64,000 nucleotides of DNA from Limanda limanda (GCF_963576545.1 NC_083645.1:2442001-2506000); one strand, 5' to 3'. Numbered from the stretch's first letter, positions 28,086-37,571 are shown. The notes: a model not told the origin generated them from the sequence alone. Numbers and translations: made by a program.

Positions 28086-31000
28086 AGCATCACAGTATTT
28101 TTAATTTTCAATACCTGGCAGAGCCTTTCAAACAAGACAAGAGTTAAACAACTGTTGTTGACCTAATAAATACTGTGGTGTGGCTTATATTCCCAAACAC
28201 ACACTTATACAATAAGAACACAATATATACACGCACACAAAAATGTATTCACACATAAGCAAATACAAATATTCATCTGTCCTTTTTTTCAGGTTAAATT
28301 TAAAATGTAAACAATTTTAATGTGTTTGTAGTTCAGTTTTTAGCACATCCATATTTAACCTCCCTTTATAGGGACGCTTGGCCGAGGTACTCCATTACAA
28401 CACTTTACAGTTCACTTTACGTGACAATGGTGCGACCTTATCTGCCTTTTATCCAATATTTTTAATGCAATATTATGTAACGGCTCCAGGGGTTTAATCA
28501 CTGATTGCCTGCAACCATTAGATAACAGAATAGCTGAAGTTTGAGAGAATCATAAAATGCGCATATATTTATACTGTATCAAATGTTACACTGCCTCTGA
28601 TTTGTCTGTTTTATAACCTTTTTGAACTTTATTGTCAAATGTAATAGAGGATTCAACAATAAAACACAATGACCTCAGAAACTTCATGGACTGGCTGATC
28701 ACTGATGTTTACATCTAATCCAGTTCTCTTAAAGAAGACAAACATATGGACACTGTTTTGGGGCATTAAATGTCAAACGTGTTTTCAAGCCAACAAGATA
28801 TGGCTTTTAGATGCATAAATAATTGGTCCATTATTGTGTATAATTTTGTCATCAGTGTACCTTTAACGTCCTGTTTAACTACTCAAACTACTCTTTATAT
28901 TCAATGGTGACATGTTCTGGTTTCAAATATCTGATTCAAACCAAAATCTTTGATAATTTCCCATCTTTTGCTGTTGTTTCACATCTCTGTGAGCTCATTT
29001 TCTAATTAATCTGATCTGTCTTCCTGTAATATTATAAGATTATGTGCAAAACTATTCACCTGATAAAGAACAGAGCTCTGACAAGATTGTTAGATGCTAA
29101 TAATTATGCTCTCTGAGCTGAAATGGACGTTTATCTATTGGGATAATGAACCTCTTGTTGATCTCCTTATAGGTCACATGTGTTGATGGCAGCACTCAGT
29201 AGCCTGTTTGTAGGAAAGGTGACGACAGGAAGCTGGGTGTGAGAACTATTAACTGAATGATGCAGGTCAGGGTTGGTGTAGATTCAATGAAGGGATACTT
29301 CAGTGGCACCTACCTGCATGATACATGTACTAGTCCACAGCCATGCTAATCTATAACTAATGCAATTATAGCTAAAGAAGTACCCTAATATGCTCACACA
29401 CAGCTTAATAGGATGGAAATGTCTTTGATTCAGCAGGGATATTGTCATCATGCAAAGTATAAGACAAATGAATGCTATCGCTGGTTGCGCTAGGTGACAA
29501 GGATCAGACATATTTTATGTCATCCTGATGAGAACATGGCTGTTAGGCAATAATTGTATGGCAATCATTGGAATAGTTATTAAGACATTTTTATTACACA
29601 TAGATGAACCATAGTTGTTAGTAGTTTAATATAAGATCCATTCCCAGCAAATAGTTATATTTTCAATATGTTGTCAGTTGGCCAGAACTTTAAACTGCAT
29701 CATGTTGCGTAACTGGTGTCTAAATATCCTTCTGAGATGAAAATAAAAACACTTTTCAGAAGTAGCTCGCTCTCAACATCTTCAGAAAATTATGCTTTTG
29801 GTAAATTTGATGATTTTGTCAACATCCTAATCAAACTCTATAAAATACTTGCAGGGTGAATTCACAGATCATCTAGAATACACACACAAAGACCGACGCA
29901 CACACACACACATATGCACAGACTCACTTAGATAAACACACATCCATGTATGCATGCCCCAACAGCAGGATGGTCTTATGCTACTTTAATCCTGTTTCCA
30001 TGGAGACCAATCTGTCCATTGCCCTAGGGACAAGAAAAGATCAGCCAGCATCTGTTTCGCTGTACTTCTGTCTGTCTGTCTGTCTGTCCATCTATCCATG
30101 AACCCGTCTGCCTGTCAGCCTGTTTGTGCATGTCTGTCAGAAGTTGTTTCGATCAAATGCCAACTGGAGTTTAAAATAATAACCAATGACATTTTAATAT
30201 CAACAACTGTCTGATACAATACAGTCTTAGCTCAGTTCTGACCTGACTAATGGCAGGTGATTGGTTTAACAGTGAAATGGTCATTGAATAAAGTTTGCAG
30301 TTCATGTAAGCAAAGAAACCATAACGGCTGAAAACACTAAGTTAAATAAATGCTAAACCCATGTGATCTCTTGGAATTCAGTGCAAACACAAGCATTAAG
30401 GAGAGAGGTAATATCTTGAGGGCTACCATCGGAATGCATTTACCATAGTTAAATGCATTCAAAAATCTTTTGTAAAATTGTTGTTTTAAATTAATCTTAA
30501 GGACTGTGTGATTTGTTGTGTGTATTTCTCGTTGGTGAGGAATCTGATGCAAGCGCCACTGCTCCCACCACGCATATCACAGGCTGAGCGTAGGGCAGCA
30601 AGTGTTAGAGGGGGCAACACAATTATGATCATCATCAGAATCATCAGAATCATTCAGAATGACGAATTGTTGAGTGAGAGAAGAGACGCTGTTGTCGCAA
30701 GACTGATACTGTAGATTCCTGGCATTTATTCAAGGAAACACAGAAGTTAACCAGAGACATCAAGAAGCAGCTCAGCTACAGAACTGTATGAAGGAAACAA
30801 AACAATCACGACATCCAGCTGCTCCGCAGCGCAGCCAGTGTTTCCCGTGTGTTTCCCGTGGCACTGTGCAGTCTGGATGGGCCTGGAGAGCTGTGCAGGC
30901 GGGCTAGATGCTTTCCCCTGGGAGATGCTGTGGCCTGGCCAGTGGAGCTGTGCATGGCACCCTGGGTCCCCACCTCAGATGATAATGGTTCAACTTGCTT

Positions 31001-31341
31001 AAACATGTCAAACTCAGCAGTGATGTCACACAAAAAATGTTTAGTTGGTCCGTATTTGTTGTGTGTGTTGTTCCATCGCAGGCCAGAGAGAAAAAATGGA
31101 AATGTCTTAAAGTGTCCTTTTTTTTTCAAATTCTCTCATGGGCTACTTACCATACCAGCATAAGTAACGTCTGTACTGGTTTGTTGTTTATTTCTGCCCT
31201 GTTTGCATTGGTGACATATTTCAATATTGTGAAACCAGAATGTATAGAACATCAGCTTCATGCCTGTGCATCAGCATTCTTCTGCATATGGAACGTATAA
31301 AAAATACTTCCACAGAGGACCTCTAATGTTGGATGAAGTTA
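28086..31341. other. Non-coding DNA left of the DIRS element
   Basis: 28.1-30.5 kb is AT-rich and featureless apart from CA tracts near 29880-29940 and a GTCTGTCT run at about 30069-30088. 30.5-31.3 kb is more GC-rich, with open frames on both strands (for example minus strand 30806-31129). I cannot assign these to any protein, although the composition differs from the flanks and it may be an unidentified mobile-element remnant. Confidence 0.4.
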
Positions 31342-31386
31342 CGTAAGTTATGACCATAACTATGGATCTATGAGACCGACCGATGA

Positions 31387-31525
31387 CCGTCACCACGGTC
31401 TTAACACGAATGATGTCCTCATCTCCCTATCCTCGAGACCAAATATCAACAATGTCACGTGAGTGACCTTAAGGGGGCTGGGCTCACCGCCCATAAAGCT
31501 CCCCGGTGAGCGCGGCCGCCTCCTC
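31387..31525 (-). repeat. DIRS 3' inverted terminal repeat (left end)
   Basis: These 139 bases are the reverse complement of 37433-37571 with a single difference (T at 31444 where the complement predicts C). Outside it, 31342-31386 is a terminal extension present only at this end. The repeat includes CCGTCACCACGGTCTTAACA and the GC-rich GAGCGCGGCCGC near its inner edge. Confidence 0.95.
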
Positions 31526-31565
31526 CTTGTCTGAACGCCTCAGCCCGTTCTGAGTGACAAAAGAG

Positions 31566-31667
31566 GGTGACGGTCATCGGTCGGTCTCATAGATCCATAG
31601 TTATGGTCATAACTTACGATCTATTTCGACCTCCCTCAGACCGTCACCACGGTCTTAACACGGATGA
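31566..31667 (-). repeat. DIRS internal complementary region (ICR)
   Basis: The first half (31566-31618) is the exact reverse complement of the outermost left end (31342-31394), 53 of 53 bases. The second half (31618-31667) is the reverse complement of the outermost right end (37545-37594), 48 of 50 bases. The two halves meet at base 31617/31618, so the ICR spells the head-to-tail junction of a circle made from the two element ends. In DIRS models the ICR templates that junction. The recombinase ORF stop codon (31655-31657) lies inside it. Confidence 0.95.
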
Positions 31668-32629
31668 CTAGTATCATCAGGGTCGCGAAGAACGGAGGAC
31701 TCTACCGCCTCACATCCTCGCCCAGCAGCTGAGAGCAGCACTGCGGAAGCCAATGGTGTGGGGGAAGCCACATTGACCCTGTAGAATCTAGAGAATGTGC
31801 AGGGGGCACTCCATGTTGCTGCTGCACATATTTCTGAAAGAGGGACCCCCTTTAAAGCAGCCCAGGAAGTGGCCATACTCCTGGTGGAATGAGCTACCAA
31901 GGAATCTGGGACTGGTATGTTCTGTCCAGAATAGGCCTCAGCGATAGTATTAACGATCCAATGGGACAAACACTGTTTAGACACAGGGTGGCCGACTTTT
32001 TTACCCCCAAAACAGACAAATAACTGAGAGTATGAGCCCCTCAGAGACTTTGTGCGTGCAATATAAGCCTTCAGTGCCCTTACTGGGCACAACATAGGCA
32101 GGTCGGCTTCCTCCTGTAGTAGAGCCGGATCAGGTTGAAAAGTGCTGATCTCGATCACCTGATTTACCGTCTGATGGTTTATGACCTTAGGCAAAAACGA
32201 GGGGTTTGGCCAGAGAGACACACCTGAGTCACCTGCCCTCCATCTTAGACAATCGTCACTTATAGACAGAGCATGCAATTCACTCACCCTTTTGGCAGAG
32301 CATATAGCCAGGAGGAAAGCTGTTTTGTAAGATAGAGACTTAAGGCTGGATTGCCCTATGGGTTCAAAGGGAGACTGCATCAGGGACCGTAATACCAAGG
32401 GGAGTTGCCATGATGGAGCCCTGGGAGCCCTGCTTGGTCGCAGGCGGTGTGCTCCCTTAATGAACTGAGACACTAGAGGGTGTCTACCAACTGTAACATC
32501 TCCCACTGTCTCATGGAAGAAAGAGATTGCGGCAGTGTATACCTTAATGGTGCTAGGTGCCCTGTTAGAGTCCAAAAGTGACTGAAGGAAACGGAGAATC
32601 AGCTCAATAGGACAAGCGACTGGCCATAG
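31655..32629 (-). CDS. DIRS tyrosine recombinase, catalytic part (N-terminally damaged)
   Basis: A tyrosine recombinase (lambda-integrase fold) that would insert the circular DNA copy. The frame is open from 32629; the first ATG is at 32575 and gives 306 residues. The catalytic pattern is visible: Arg96 in SAKRVSELHA, His229-x-x-Arg232 in AHSTRSMATSW, Trp255 in AAATW and nucleophile Tyr265 in SRFYRV. The core-binding region starts in this frame with RAPSTIKVYTAAISFFHE. The upstream beginning of that domain (ending SSRANY) lies in another frame (32599-32770), and the segment that should join them is missing. So this ORF alone probably lacks a full DNA-binding arm. It terminates within the ICR, as expected for the group. 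Identification as a DIRS recombinase is firm; activity is doubtful. Confidence 0.9.
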   Translation of the reverse strand, partial: LWPVACPIELILRFLQSLLDSNRAPSTIKVYTAAISFFHETVGDVTVGRHPLVSQFIKGAHRLRPSRAPRAPSWQLPLVLRSLMQSPFEPIGQSSLKSLSYKTAFLLAICSAKRVSELHALSISDDCLRWRAGDSGVSLWPNPSFLPKVINHQTVNQVIEISTFQPDPALLQEEADLPMLCPVRALKAYIARTKSLRGSYSQLFVCFGGKKVGHPVSKQCLSHWIVNTIAEAYSGQNIPVPDSLVAHSTRSMATSWAALKGVPLSEICAAATWSAPCTFSRFYRVNVASPTPLASAVLLSAAGRGCEAVESSVLRDPDDTSHPC

Positions 32630-32771
32630 TTAGCCCGAGAGGAGGGAGCCCGGGCATTGTCTATGGTCCTCAGGACAGCCTCATCTAACCTTTGAGAGAG
32701 GTACTGAGAAGGGGCCAAGCCCAAAGCTGCAGGATGTCTGATCTGGGGTGCCATATCTGAGCTTCTGCCTG
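32599..32771 (-). pseudogene. N-terminal piece of the DIRS recombinase in a different frame
   Basis: This short stretch lies between the methyltransferase-like tail and the recombinase. In its frame the peptide reads ...APSQYLSQRLDEAV then RTIDNARAPSSRANY. That matches the start of the SAM-like core-binding domain of DIRS recombinases ('...NARAPSTR..Y...'). The frame then runs into TGA at 32599-32601, while the recombinase continues in the frame entered at 32629. Compared with related proteins as I remember them, about a dozen or more residues between the two pieces are absent, so a deletion with a frame change is likelier than a simple indel. An ATG at 32964 exists in this frame, but most of the stretch upstream of 32771 does not look like recombinase. 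Confidence 0.7.
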
Positions 32772-33040
32772 TTAGAGGAGGTCTGCCCTGACTGGCAGGG
32801 CCCATGGTTGACCGTGAACCAGGCGAAGGAGCGTTGGGAACCAATGCCTCCCTGGCCACCTGGGGGCTATTAACAGCACCTCGTAGTGGCCCGAGGCAAC
32901 CCGGTTGAGTACCTGGGGAATCAGAGGGAATGGAGGAAAAGCGTACAACAACCCTTCCGGCCATTCTTGAGATAGTGCATCTAGGCCTAGGGGACCTCCC
33001 AGGTTTTCCAGGATGTGGTTCTCACTGAGAACCACATCCT
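32772..33040 (-). pseudogene. DIRS methyltransferase-like tail, frameshifted off the RT/RNase H ORF
   Basis: In the frame that stops with TAA at 32772-32774, the peptide from about 33000 reads GLDALSQEWPEGLLYAFPPF, then a region with LLIAPRWPGRHWFP and ends PVRADLL. This is the segment that follows RNase H in DIRS1-like polyproteins and is related to the phage-type adenine methyltransferase domain. Upstream in this copy the same product is in the RT frame (…DLFASAETTHCRMWFS), so a frameshift lies at 33009-33041, exactly on a 33-nt palindrome. The TAA replaces what should be a serine codon between DLL and QAEAQIWHP, because homology continues in the same frame past it. The rest of this 600-codon frame (to 34574) is the antisense-like shadow of the RT ORF. 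Confidence 0.75.
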
Positions 33041-34765
33041 GCAGTGGGTTGTCTCTGCTGATGCGAATAGATCGGCCTGAGCCGTGCCAAACCGACTCCA
33101 TAGGAGGGATACAACCTCTGGATGAAGTCTCCATTCTCCTGGGAGAGGACCAGTCCTGGACAAGAGGTCTGCTGCTCGATTTACAATCCCTGGGATAAAG
33201 ATTGCTTTGAGTGAAGCCAGATGCTGAAAAGCCCAAAACAGAAGTTTCTGTGCCACCTGGAGGCAACGCAGGGACCTTGTGCCTCCCTGGTGATTTATAT
33301 GATACACAGTTGAAGTGCTGTCTGTCCTTATCAAGACATGCCTGCCCTGGATGGAGGAAAGGAGAGCCTTCAGAGCAAGGTGAACCGCTCTCAACTCCAG
33401 AACATTGATGTGTTCGCCACCCCAAGGGGGTATCCACGGGCCACGCACCATTCTGCCTTCCCAGACTGCTCCCCAACCTGTGAGGGAAGCATCTGTCGTC
33501 ACCACCGTCCTCCTCGAGGGAATGTTCCCAAGGGGGACTCCTTGGAGCAAGAGCACCCGGTCTGCCCATGGGCGTAAGGCTTGGAGACATGTGCGTGTCA
33601 CACGAAGTTTCACGTGTCTGTCCAGCTTCGGGTTGAGCTTGAAGGCATTCAGCCACCTCTGAATTGGCCTGGCCCTGAGGAGGCCCAGAGGAACAACAGC
33701 TGCTGCGGCTGAAATCATCCCCAGCATCCTCTGAAAGCTGATAAATTGTAGCTGCCTGCCGAGACGGAATCGTTTCCGGAAGGCTAGAATCTTCCTCACC
33801 CTCTGAGATGTGAGGGATACAGACATTGTAAGGGAATTCAAGCAAAGTCCCAGAAAAATCACCTGCTGCCTTGGCTCGAGGTTGCTTTTCGTCACATTTA
33901 CCTTGAAACCAAAGGACCGTACATGCGACAACACCCTCTGGGTATCCTCTACAACTTGGCCAAAAGATGGAGCACAAATCAGCCAGTCGTCCAGGTAGGG
34001 AAGGATTTTTACTCCTGACAACTGGAGAGGAGACAAGGCCGCCCCAACCACTCTGGTGAACACCCTTGGTGAGAGGGAAAGGCCAAATGGCAGGACCTTG
34101 AACTGATAGGCTTGCCCCTGGAATGCAAACCGAAGAAAAGGTCTGTGGTTTGGACAGATGGGCACATGGAAGTACGCGTCTTCCAGGTCTATCGAGGTGA
34201 ACCACTCTCCTCTTTCGATAGATTCTAAGATCTGACCCGTGGTCAGCATCTTGAAAGGAAGTACCTTTATGAAGGCGTTTAATCGCCTTAGGTCCAAGAT
34301 GGGACGTATTCCGCCATCTTTTTTCGGCACGAGGAAATACGTGGAGTAGAAGCCAGTGAGCTGTTCGTCTGGATCTACTTTCATAATTGCATCCTTCTGC
34401 AGAAGGGTTAAAATTTCCTGTGCCAGGATTTGAGCCTGGACTGGGTCCGTGACAATCGTCATGCAGATCCTGGAGTAAGGGGGGGGCCGCCGCCGAAACT
34501 GAATTCTGTACCCCTTTGATACTGTAGCAAGCACCCATGGGTCTGACACAGTTTCTTCCCAGCTGTCCAGGCATAGCCGAGAATGAAGTTCGGCGGGTGT
34601 CCCCCCACCCCTAGGCTGTACCGCCCCGAGGTCCTGGACCTCTGGGGGGGCGCCTCCTCTGGGGAGCACCTCTAGTCGAAAAACGGGGATAGAACCCACG
34701 TCGACTTTGTGAAGGCTGTTTGGAGTCACCAGAGGCTGTGAATCCTGTAGCCTGTCGCCTGTCAT
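32987..34765 (-). CDS. DIRS reverse transcriptase / RNase H
   Basis: A 592-residue ORF that would copy the element RNA into DNA and degrade the RNA. RT motifs are visible: FLVPKKDGGIRPILDLRRLN (about 144-163), SIDLEDAYFHV (191-201, catalytic Asp), LPFGLSLSPRVFT (225-237) and the catalytic box YLDDW at 257-261. RNase H follows, with TTDASLTGWGAV (Asp425), NVLELRAVHLAL (Glu456), IRTDSTSTVY (Asp481) and NRAADLLSR (Asp533); all four acidic positions are present. A DLFAS...HCRMWFS stretch (566-580) starts the methyltransferase-like region, then the frame is lost in the 33-nt palindrome and ends at 32987. The start is uncertain: the first ATG (34765) overlaps gag by 155 bases in another frame, so translation may need frameshifting, reinitiation or a later start near the conserved LCLDSWEETVSDPWVLA. 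Confidence 0.93.
   Translation of the reverse strand: MTGDRLQDSQPLVTPNSLHKVDVGSIPVFRLEVLPRGGAPPEVQDLGAVQPRGGGTPAELHSRLCLDSWEETVSDPWVLATVSKGYRIQFRRRPPPYSRICMTIVTDPVQAQILAQEILTLLQKDAIMKVDPDEQLTGFYSTYFLVPKKDGGIRPILDLRRLNAFIKVLPFKMLTTGQILESIERGEWFTSIDLEDAYFHVPICPNHRPFLRFAFQGQAYQFKVLPFGLSLSPRVFTRVVGAALSPLQLSGVKILPYLDDWLICAPSFGQVVEDTQRVLSHVRSFGFKVNVTKSNLEPRQQVIFLGLCLNSLTMSVSLTSQRVRKILAFRKRFRLGRQLQFISFQRMLGMISAAAAVVPLGLLRARPIQRWLNAFKLNPKLDRHVKLRVTRTCLQALRPWADRVLLLQGVPLGNIPSRRTVVTTDASLTGWGAVWEGRMVRGPWIPPWGGEHINVLELRAVHLALKALLSSIQGRHVLIRTDSTSTVYHINHQGGTRSLRCLQVAQKLLFWAFQHLASLKAIFIPGIVNRAADLLSRTGPLPGEWRLHPEVVSLLWSRFGTAQADLFASAETTHCRMWFSVRTTSWKTWEVP
33009..33041. repeat. Perfect 33-nt palindrome in the DIRS coding region
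   Basis: Arms of 16 bases (33009-33024 and 33026-33041) around a single central C: CAGGATGTGGTTCTCA on the left, and its exact complement on the right. It sits where the RT/RNase H frame ends and the methyltransferase-like frame begins, so it probably marks the mutation that caused the frameshift. Confidence 0.95.
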
Positions 34766-36224
34766 TCACCCATGGCTCCTTACGGGCCCAGGATGATGAT
34801 CGGTGGGGAGGCTGGGAGCCCCTAAGTTTATACCTGGTAGACGCAGCCCCACTGAAAGTGCGCTGTACTGACTCTCTGGTACGCCGAGACTGTTCAGCCT
34901 TATCTAACACACCCTGGGAGTCAGGATGAAAAACATGTGCCGGAACGACTAGCATATTGGTCAGTTCTTTCCTGATATTCTCGGGAAGAGTTGTCTGTGC
35001 CAACCAGATCTGCCTCCGAGCTACCATGGCAGATGACATAGCTGCACCAATGTCCCTTGTTAACTGGGAATGAGTGACCAGGGCAGAGTCTATCAGGCTC
35101 ATGGTGTCCTGGTCCTCTGGGTTGGCTGTTCTCCTAAGAGCTGCCAATAAAATGGCGAGTGCATTGCCCGAGCGGGCTGCTCGTGTGGCTGCATTATTAG
35201 TCCGAGACACCAGTCGGTCTGACTTATCACACTCTTTCAGGGGACAGCGTGGATTGGTGGTTACCCGCTCTGGACCCAGAGATGTTAAGGCTGCCATCTC
35301 CCGCTCAACTGGAGGCATATCCCCCATACCTGTTTCAGGAGCATACTGATTCTTAGTCAGTCTCCGGCAACCTGCATTGAACTGAGGTGCCCCACTTGGG
35401 ATGTTCCATGCTTTCCTGAGCATGTGCAAATAGTCACCAGCCACAGGTACAGTAACTGATTGCTGGGTCTGAGTGATGCCGGCCCAAATCCCATCCATTG
35501 GAGCAGGAGCCTCAGTTGGAACATTGAGCCCCACAATTTTTGCCGCACTTGAAACCCTTGAGATGACGTCCATGGGTGAAGGCTCACTTTCACCCATGTT
35601 GCTGAGGTTGGACGCCCCCTCACATTGTGTGGATTTAGGCTGTTTTAGCCCAGCAGCACCCTCAGACTGCCCATCACTTTCAAAAAGGGAATTTTGAGCA
35701 TAGAGAGAGAGAATGTCAGGGTGAACCACATTCTCCTCCTGATAGGAGGGTAACCTGTCCGGGGAGGAGTGCCCATGCCTCGATGCCCTAGCTGTTGTGG
35801 CCGGGTACTGGGCCTCAACTCTACCCAACCTGTCTGACAGACCACGTATGGCCGCTAGGATTTGCAGCTGAGTGTCATCATGCTGACCAGCTGGGTTCTG
35901 TGAAGGTTTTGGAGCCTGTGTCTCGCTTGAGTCCCGCCTGCGAACAGGGGTGTGCTCATGCCCACGTTTTCGGGGGGCTTTCCTTGAGGTGTGTCCCCTT
36001 TCATTTAGTTTGTCTGGTAGAGGCTGCACGGCCCCAGCACGAACAGACTGCTCCACCCATCTGGCTCTTTTAACACGCTCCTCCACAGGCAGTTCCACTG
36101 CTGCCACACAGGGGTTCTCAATATCATCCATTAAATGTGCCATGCCCAAACAAGTCGGGCATTCACGGTGGCCATCTCGGGGATCCATGATACCCCGGCA
36201 ATAATGGCACAAATGTGAGGACAT
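34611..36224 (-). CDS. DIRS gag-like ORF1
   Basis: Structural (gag-like) protein of the element, expected to bind its RNA. The open frame begins at 36323, but I prefer the ATG at 36224 (MSSHLCHYC): the 33 residues before it are hydrophobic leader-like sequence. From the preferred start (537 residues) there is a Cys/His cluster CHYCRG...ECPTCLGMAHL near the N-terminus, a low-complexity acidic/polar middle, and a conserved core with NIPSGAPQFNAG, NPRCPLKECDKSD and MVARRQIWLAQTTLPEN. The C-terminal tail is Arg/Ser/Gly/Pro-rich (RRGFYPRFSTRG...), suited to nucleic-acid binding. The core resembles the ORF1 of fish DIRS elements. No interruption is visible. It overlaps the RT ORF by 155 bases in another frame. 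Confidence 0.88.
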   Translation of the reverse strand: MSSHLCHYCRGIMDPRDGHRECPTCLGMAHLMDDIENPCVAAVELPVEERVKRARWVEQSVRAGAVQPLPDKLNERGHTSRKAPRKRGHEHTPVRRRDSSETQAPKPSQNPAGQHDDTQLQILAAIRGLSDRLGRVEAQYPATTARASRHGHSSPDRLPSYQEENVVHPDILSLYAQNSLFESDGQSEGAAGLKQPKSTQCEGASNLSNMGESEPSPMDVISRVSSAAKIVGLNVPTEAPAPMDGIWAGITQTQQSVTVPVAGDYLHMLRKAWNIPSGAPQFNAGCRRLTKNQYAPETGMGDMPPVEREMAALTSLGPERVTTNPRCPLKECDKSDRLVSRTNNAATRAARSGNALAILLAALRRTANPEDQDTMSLIDSALVTHSQLTRDIGAAMSSAMVARRQIWLAQTTLPENIRKELTNMLVVPAHVFHPDSQGVLDKAEQSRRTRESVQRTFSGAASTRYKLRGSQPPHRSSSWARKEPWVNDRRQATGFTASGDSKQPSQSRRGFYPRFSTRGAPQRRRPPRGPGPRGGTA

Positions 36225-36414
36225 TTCTGTGTTACTTTTGTGATTTAAGAATAAATATATAAACAATAGCGCCCAGCAGCTACGGATAGCTGGTAAAGGG
36301 GATCTTATAAACAGGCTAATCACAGCTGGCCAATATCACATAAAACGAAAGAAGGGGTGAAATAACTAATTCACCTGAAAATGCCCCCTGTATGCCTGCA
36401 ATGGCAGAAAACAA

Positions 36415-36727
36415 GGGGGGGTGGAGAGAGAACAACATCCCAGCCACTGCGAACAGGGCTTTAAGGGAAACAAAATAGCACCTACAAAGGGTGATAACCA
36501 ATAACCAACTGTATTTTATACAGGGAACACAGGCAAACAATCCCACCTGCTGCGCACAGAGGCGAAAAGGGGACACTACCTGGCCTCAAACACGGTTTAT
36601 TTATTCATTTTTGAAAGGCAAATAAACGTGAAAAGGTTGGCTTTAACTCACCTCCACTCATTGTGCGCGAACGCACGAGGGGGAGTTGGAGAAACCCCAC
36701 TCCCTGCGGACAGCGAGTTACGGGGTG
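36415..36727 (-). repeat. DIRS leader duplication, copy nearer gag
   Basis: 313 bases that recur 330 bases away at 36745-37057 with three differences (36563, 36661, 36722). On the element's sense strand each copy carries a small upstream ORF starting MSPF(R/H)LCAQQVGLFACV. Part of the long 5' leader between the right terminal repeat and gag. Confidence 0.93.
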
Positions 36728-36744
36728 CCTTTTTCAAGGGGGGT

Positions 36745-37057
36745 GGGGGGGTGGAGAGAGAACAACATCCCAGCCACTGCGAACAGGGCTTTAAGGGAAA
36801 CAAAATAGCACCTACAAAGGGTGATAACCAATAACCAACTGTATTTTATACAGGGAACACAGGCAAACAATCCCACCTGCTGCGCACAGAGGTGAAAAGG
36901 GGACACTACCTGGCCTCAAACACGGTTTATTTATTCATTTTTGAAAGGCAAATAAACGTGAAAAGGTTGGCTTTAACTCACCTCCACTCACTGTGCGCGA
37001 ACGCACGAGGGGGAGTTGGAGAAACCCCACTCCCTGCGGACAGCGAGTTACCGGGTG
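36745..37057 (-). repeat. DIRS leader duplication, copy nearer the 5' end
   Basis: Direct repeat of 36415-36727 (310 of 313 bases identical), separated from it by 17 bases. The outer side is bounded by a G-run (about 37061-37068). Confidence 0.93.
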
Positions 37058-37432
37058 AGGAGGGGGGGGGCACCCCCGATCCAAATCAGTTTTAAGGGAT
37101 AGATTATTTATTGATTAAGCTTCCCAACTTTTCTACTCACTCCTGTAAGAGAACAAACTCTGTATGGACACAAACAGCACGAGATAAACAATACTTACCC
37201 AAAGCTGTGAACATGAGTAGTTAGTGCCAGGTGCAGCTAATTAAGCTGCCTGAAACAAAGAGCAGAGCTTAACACATGCAGTGTAGCCCTCTGCCTCACT
37301 TTTAGAGAAGGGGAAAACCACAAACAATCCTCAGGGACACAAGGCGCCTGCACAAAAGTGTCGGATTGATAAAAGTGGAGTCCCAAAATATCTTACTTAC
37401 CTGTCGGTCTCGGATGAGGCGAGTGAAGAAAA

Positions 37433-37571
37433 GAGGAGGCGGCCGCGCTCACCGGGGAGCTTTATGGGCGGTGAGCCCAGCCCCCTTAAGGTCACTCACG
37501 TGACATTGTTGATGTTTGGTCTCGAGGATAGGGAGATGAGGACATCATTCGTGTTAAGACCGTGGTGACGG
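37433..37571 (-). repeat. DIRS 5' inverted terminal repeat (right end)
   Basis: Inverted partner of 31387-31525, 138 of 139 positions complementary. The outer extension 37572-37594 (23 bases, ending AAATAGATC) is unique to this end. In DIRS elements this end carries the start of the genomic RNA; no promoter motif is obvious to me. Confidence 0.95.

Noticed and set aside
27613..28086. Hydrophobic 157-residue putative membrane protein
   Set aside because: It lies largely on a degenerate tandem repeat; the hydrophobicity comes from T-rich repeat units.
33060..34574. Upstream part of the 600-codon minus-strand frame in the DIRS element
   Set aside because: It overlaps the reverse transcriptase in another frame and has no domain of its own; only its last 80-90 codons show homology.
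33013..36204. Several plus-strand frames inside the DIRS element
   Set aside because: They are antisense shadows of the gag and RT ORFs.
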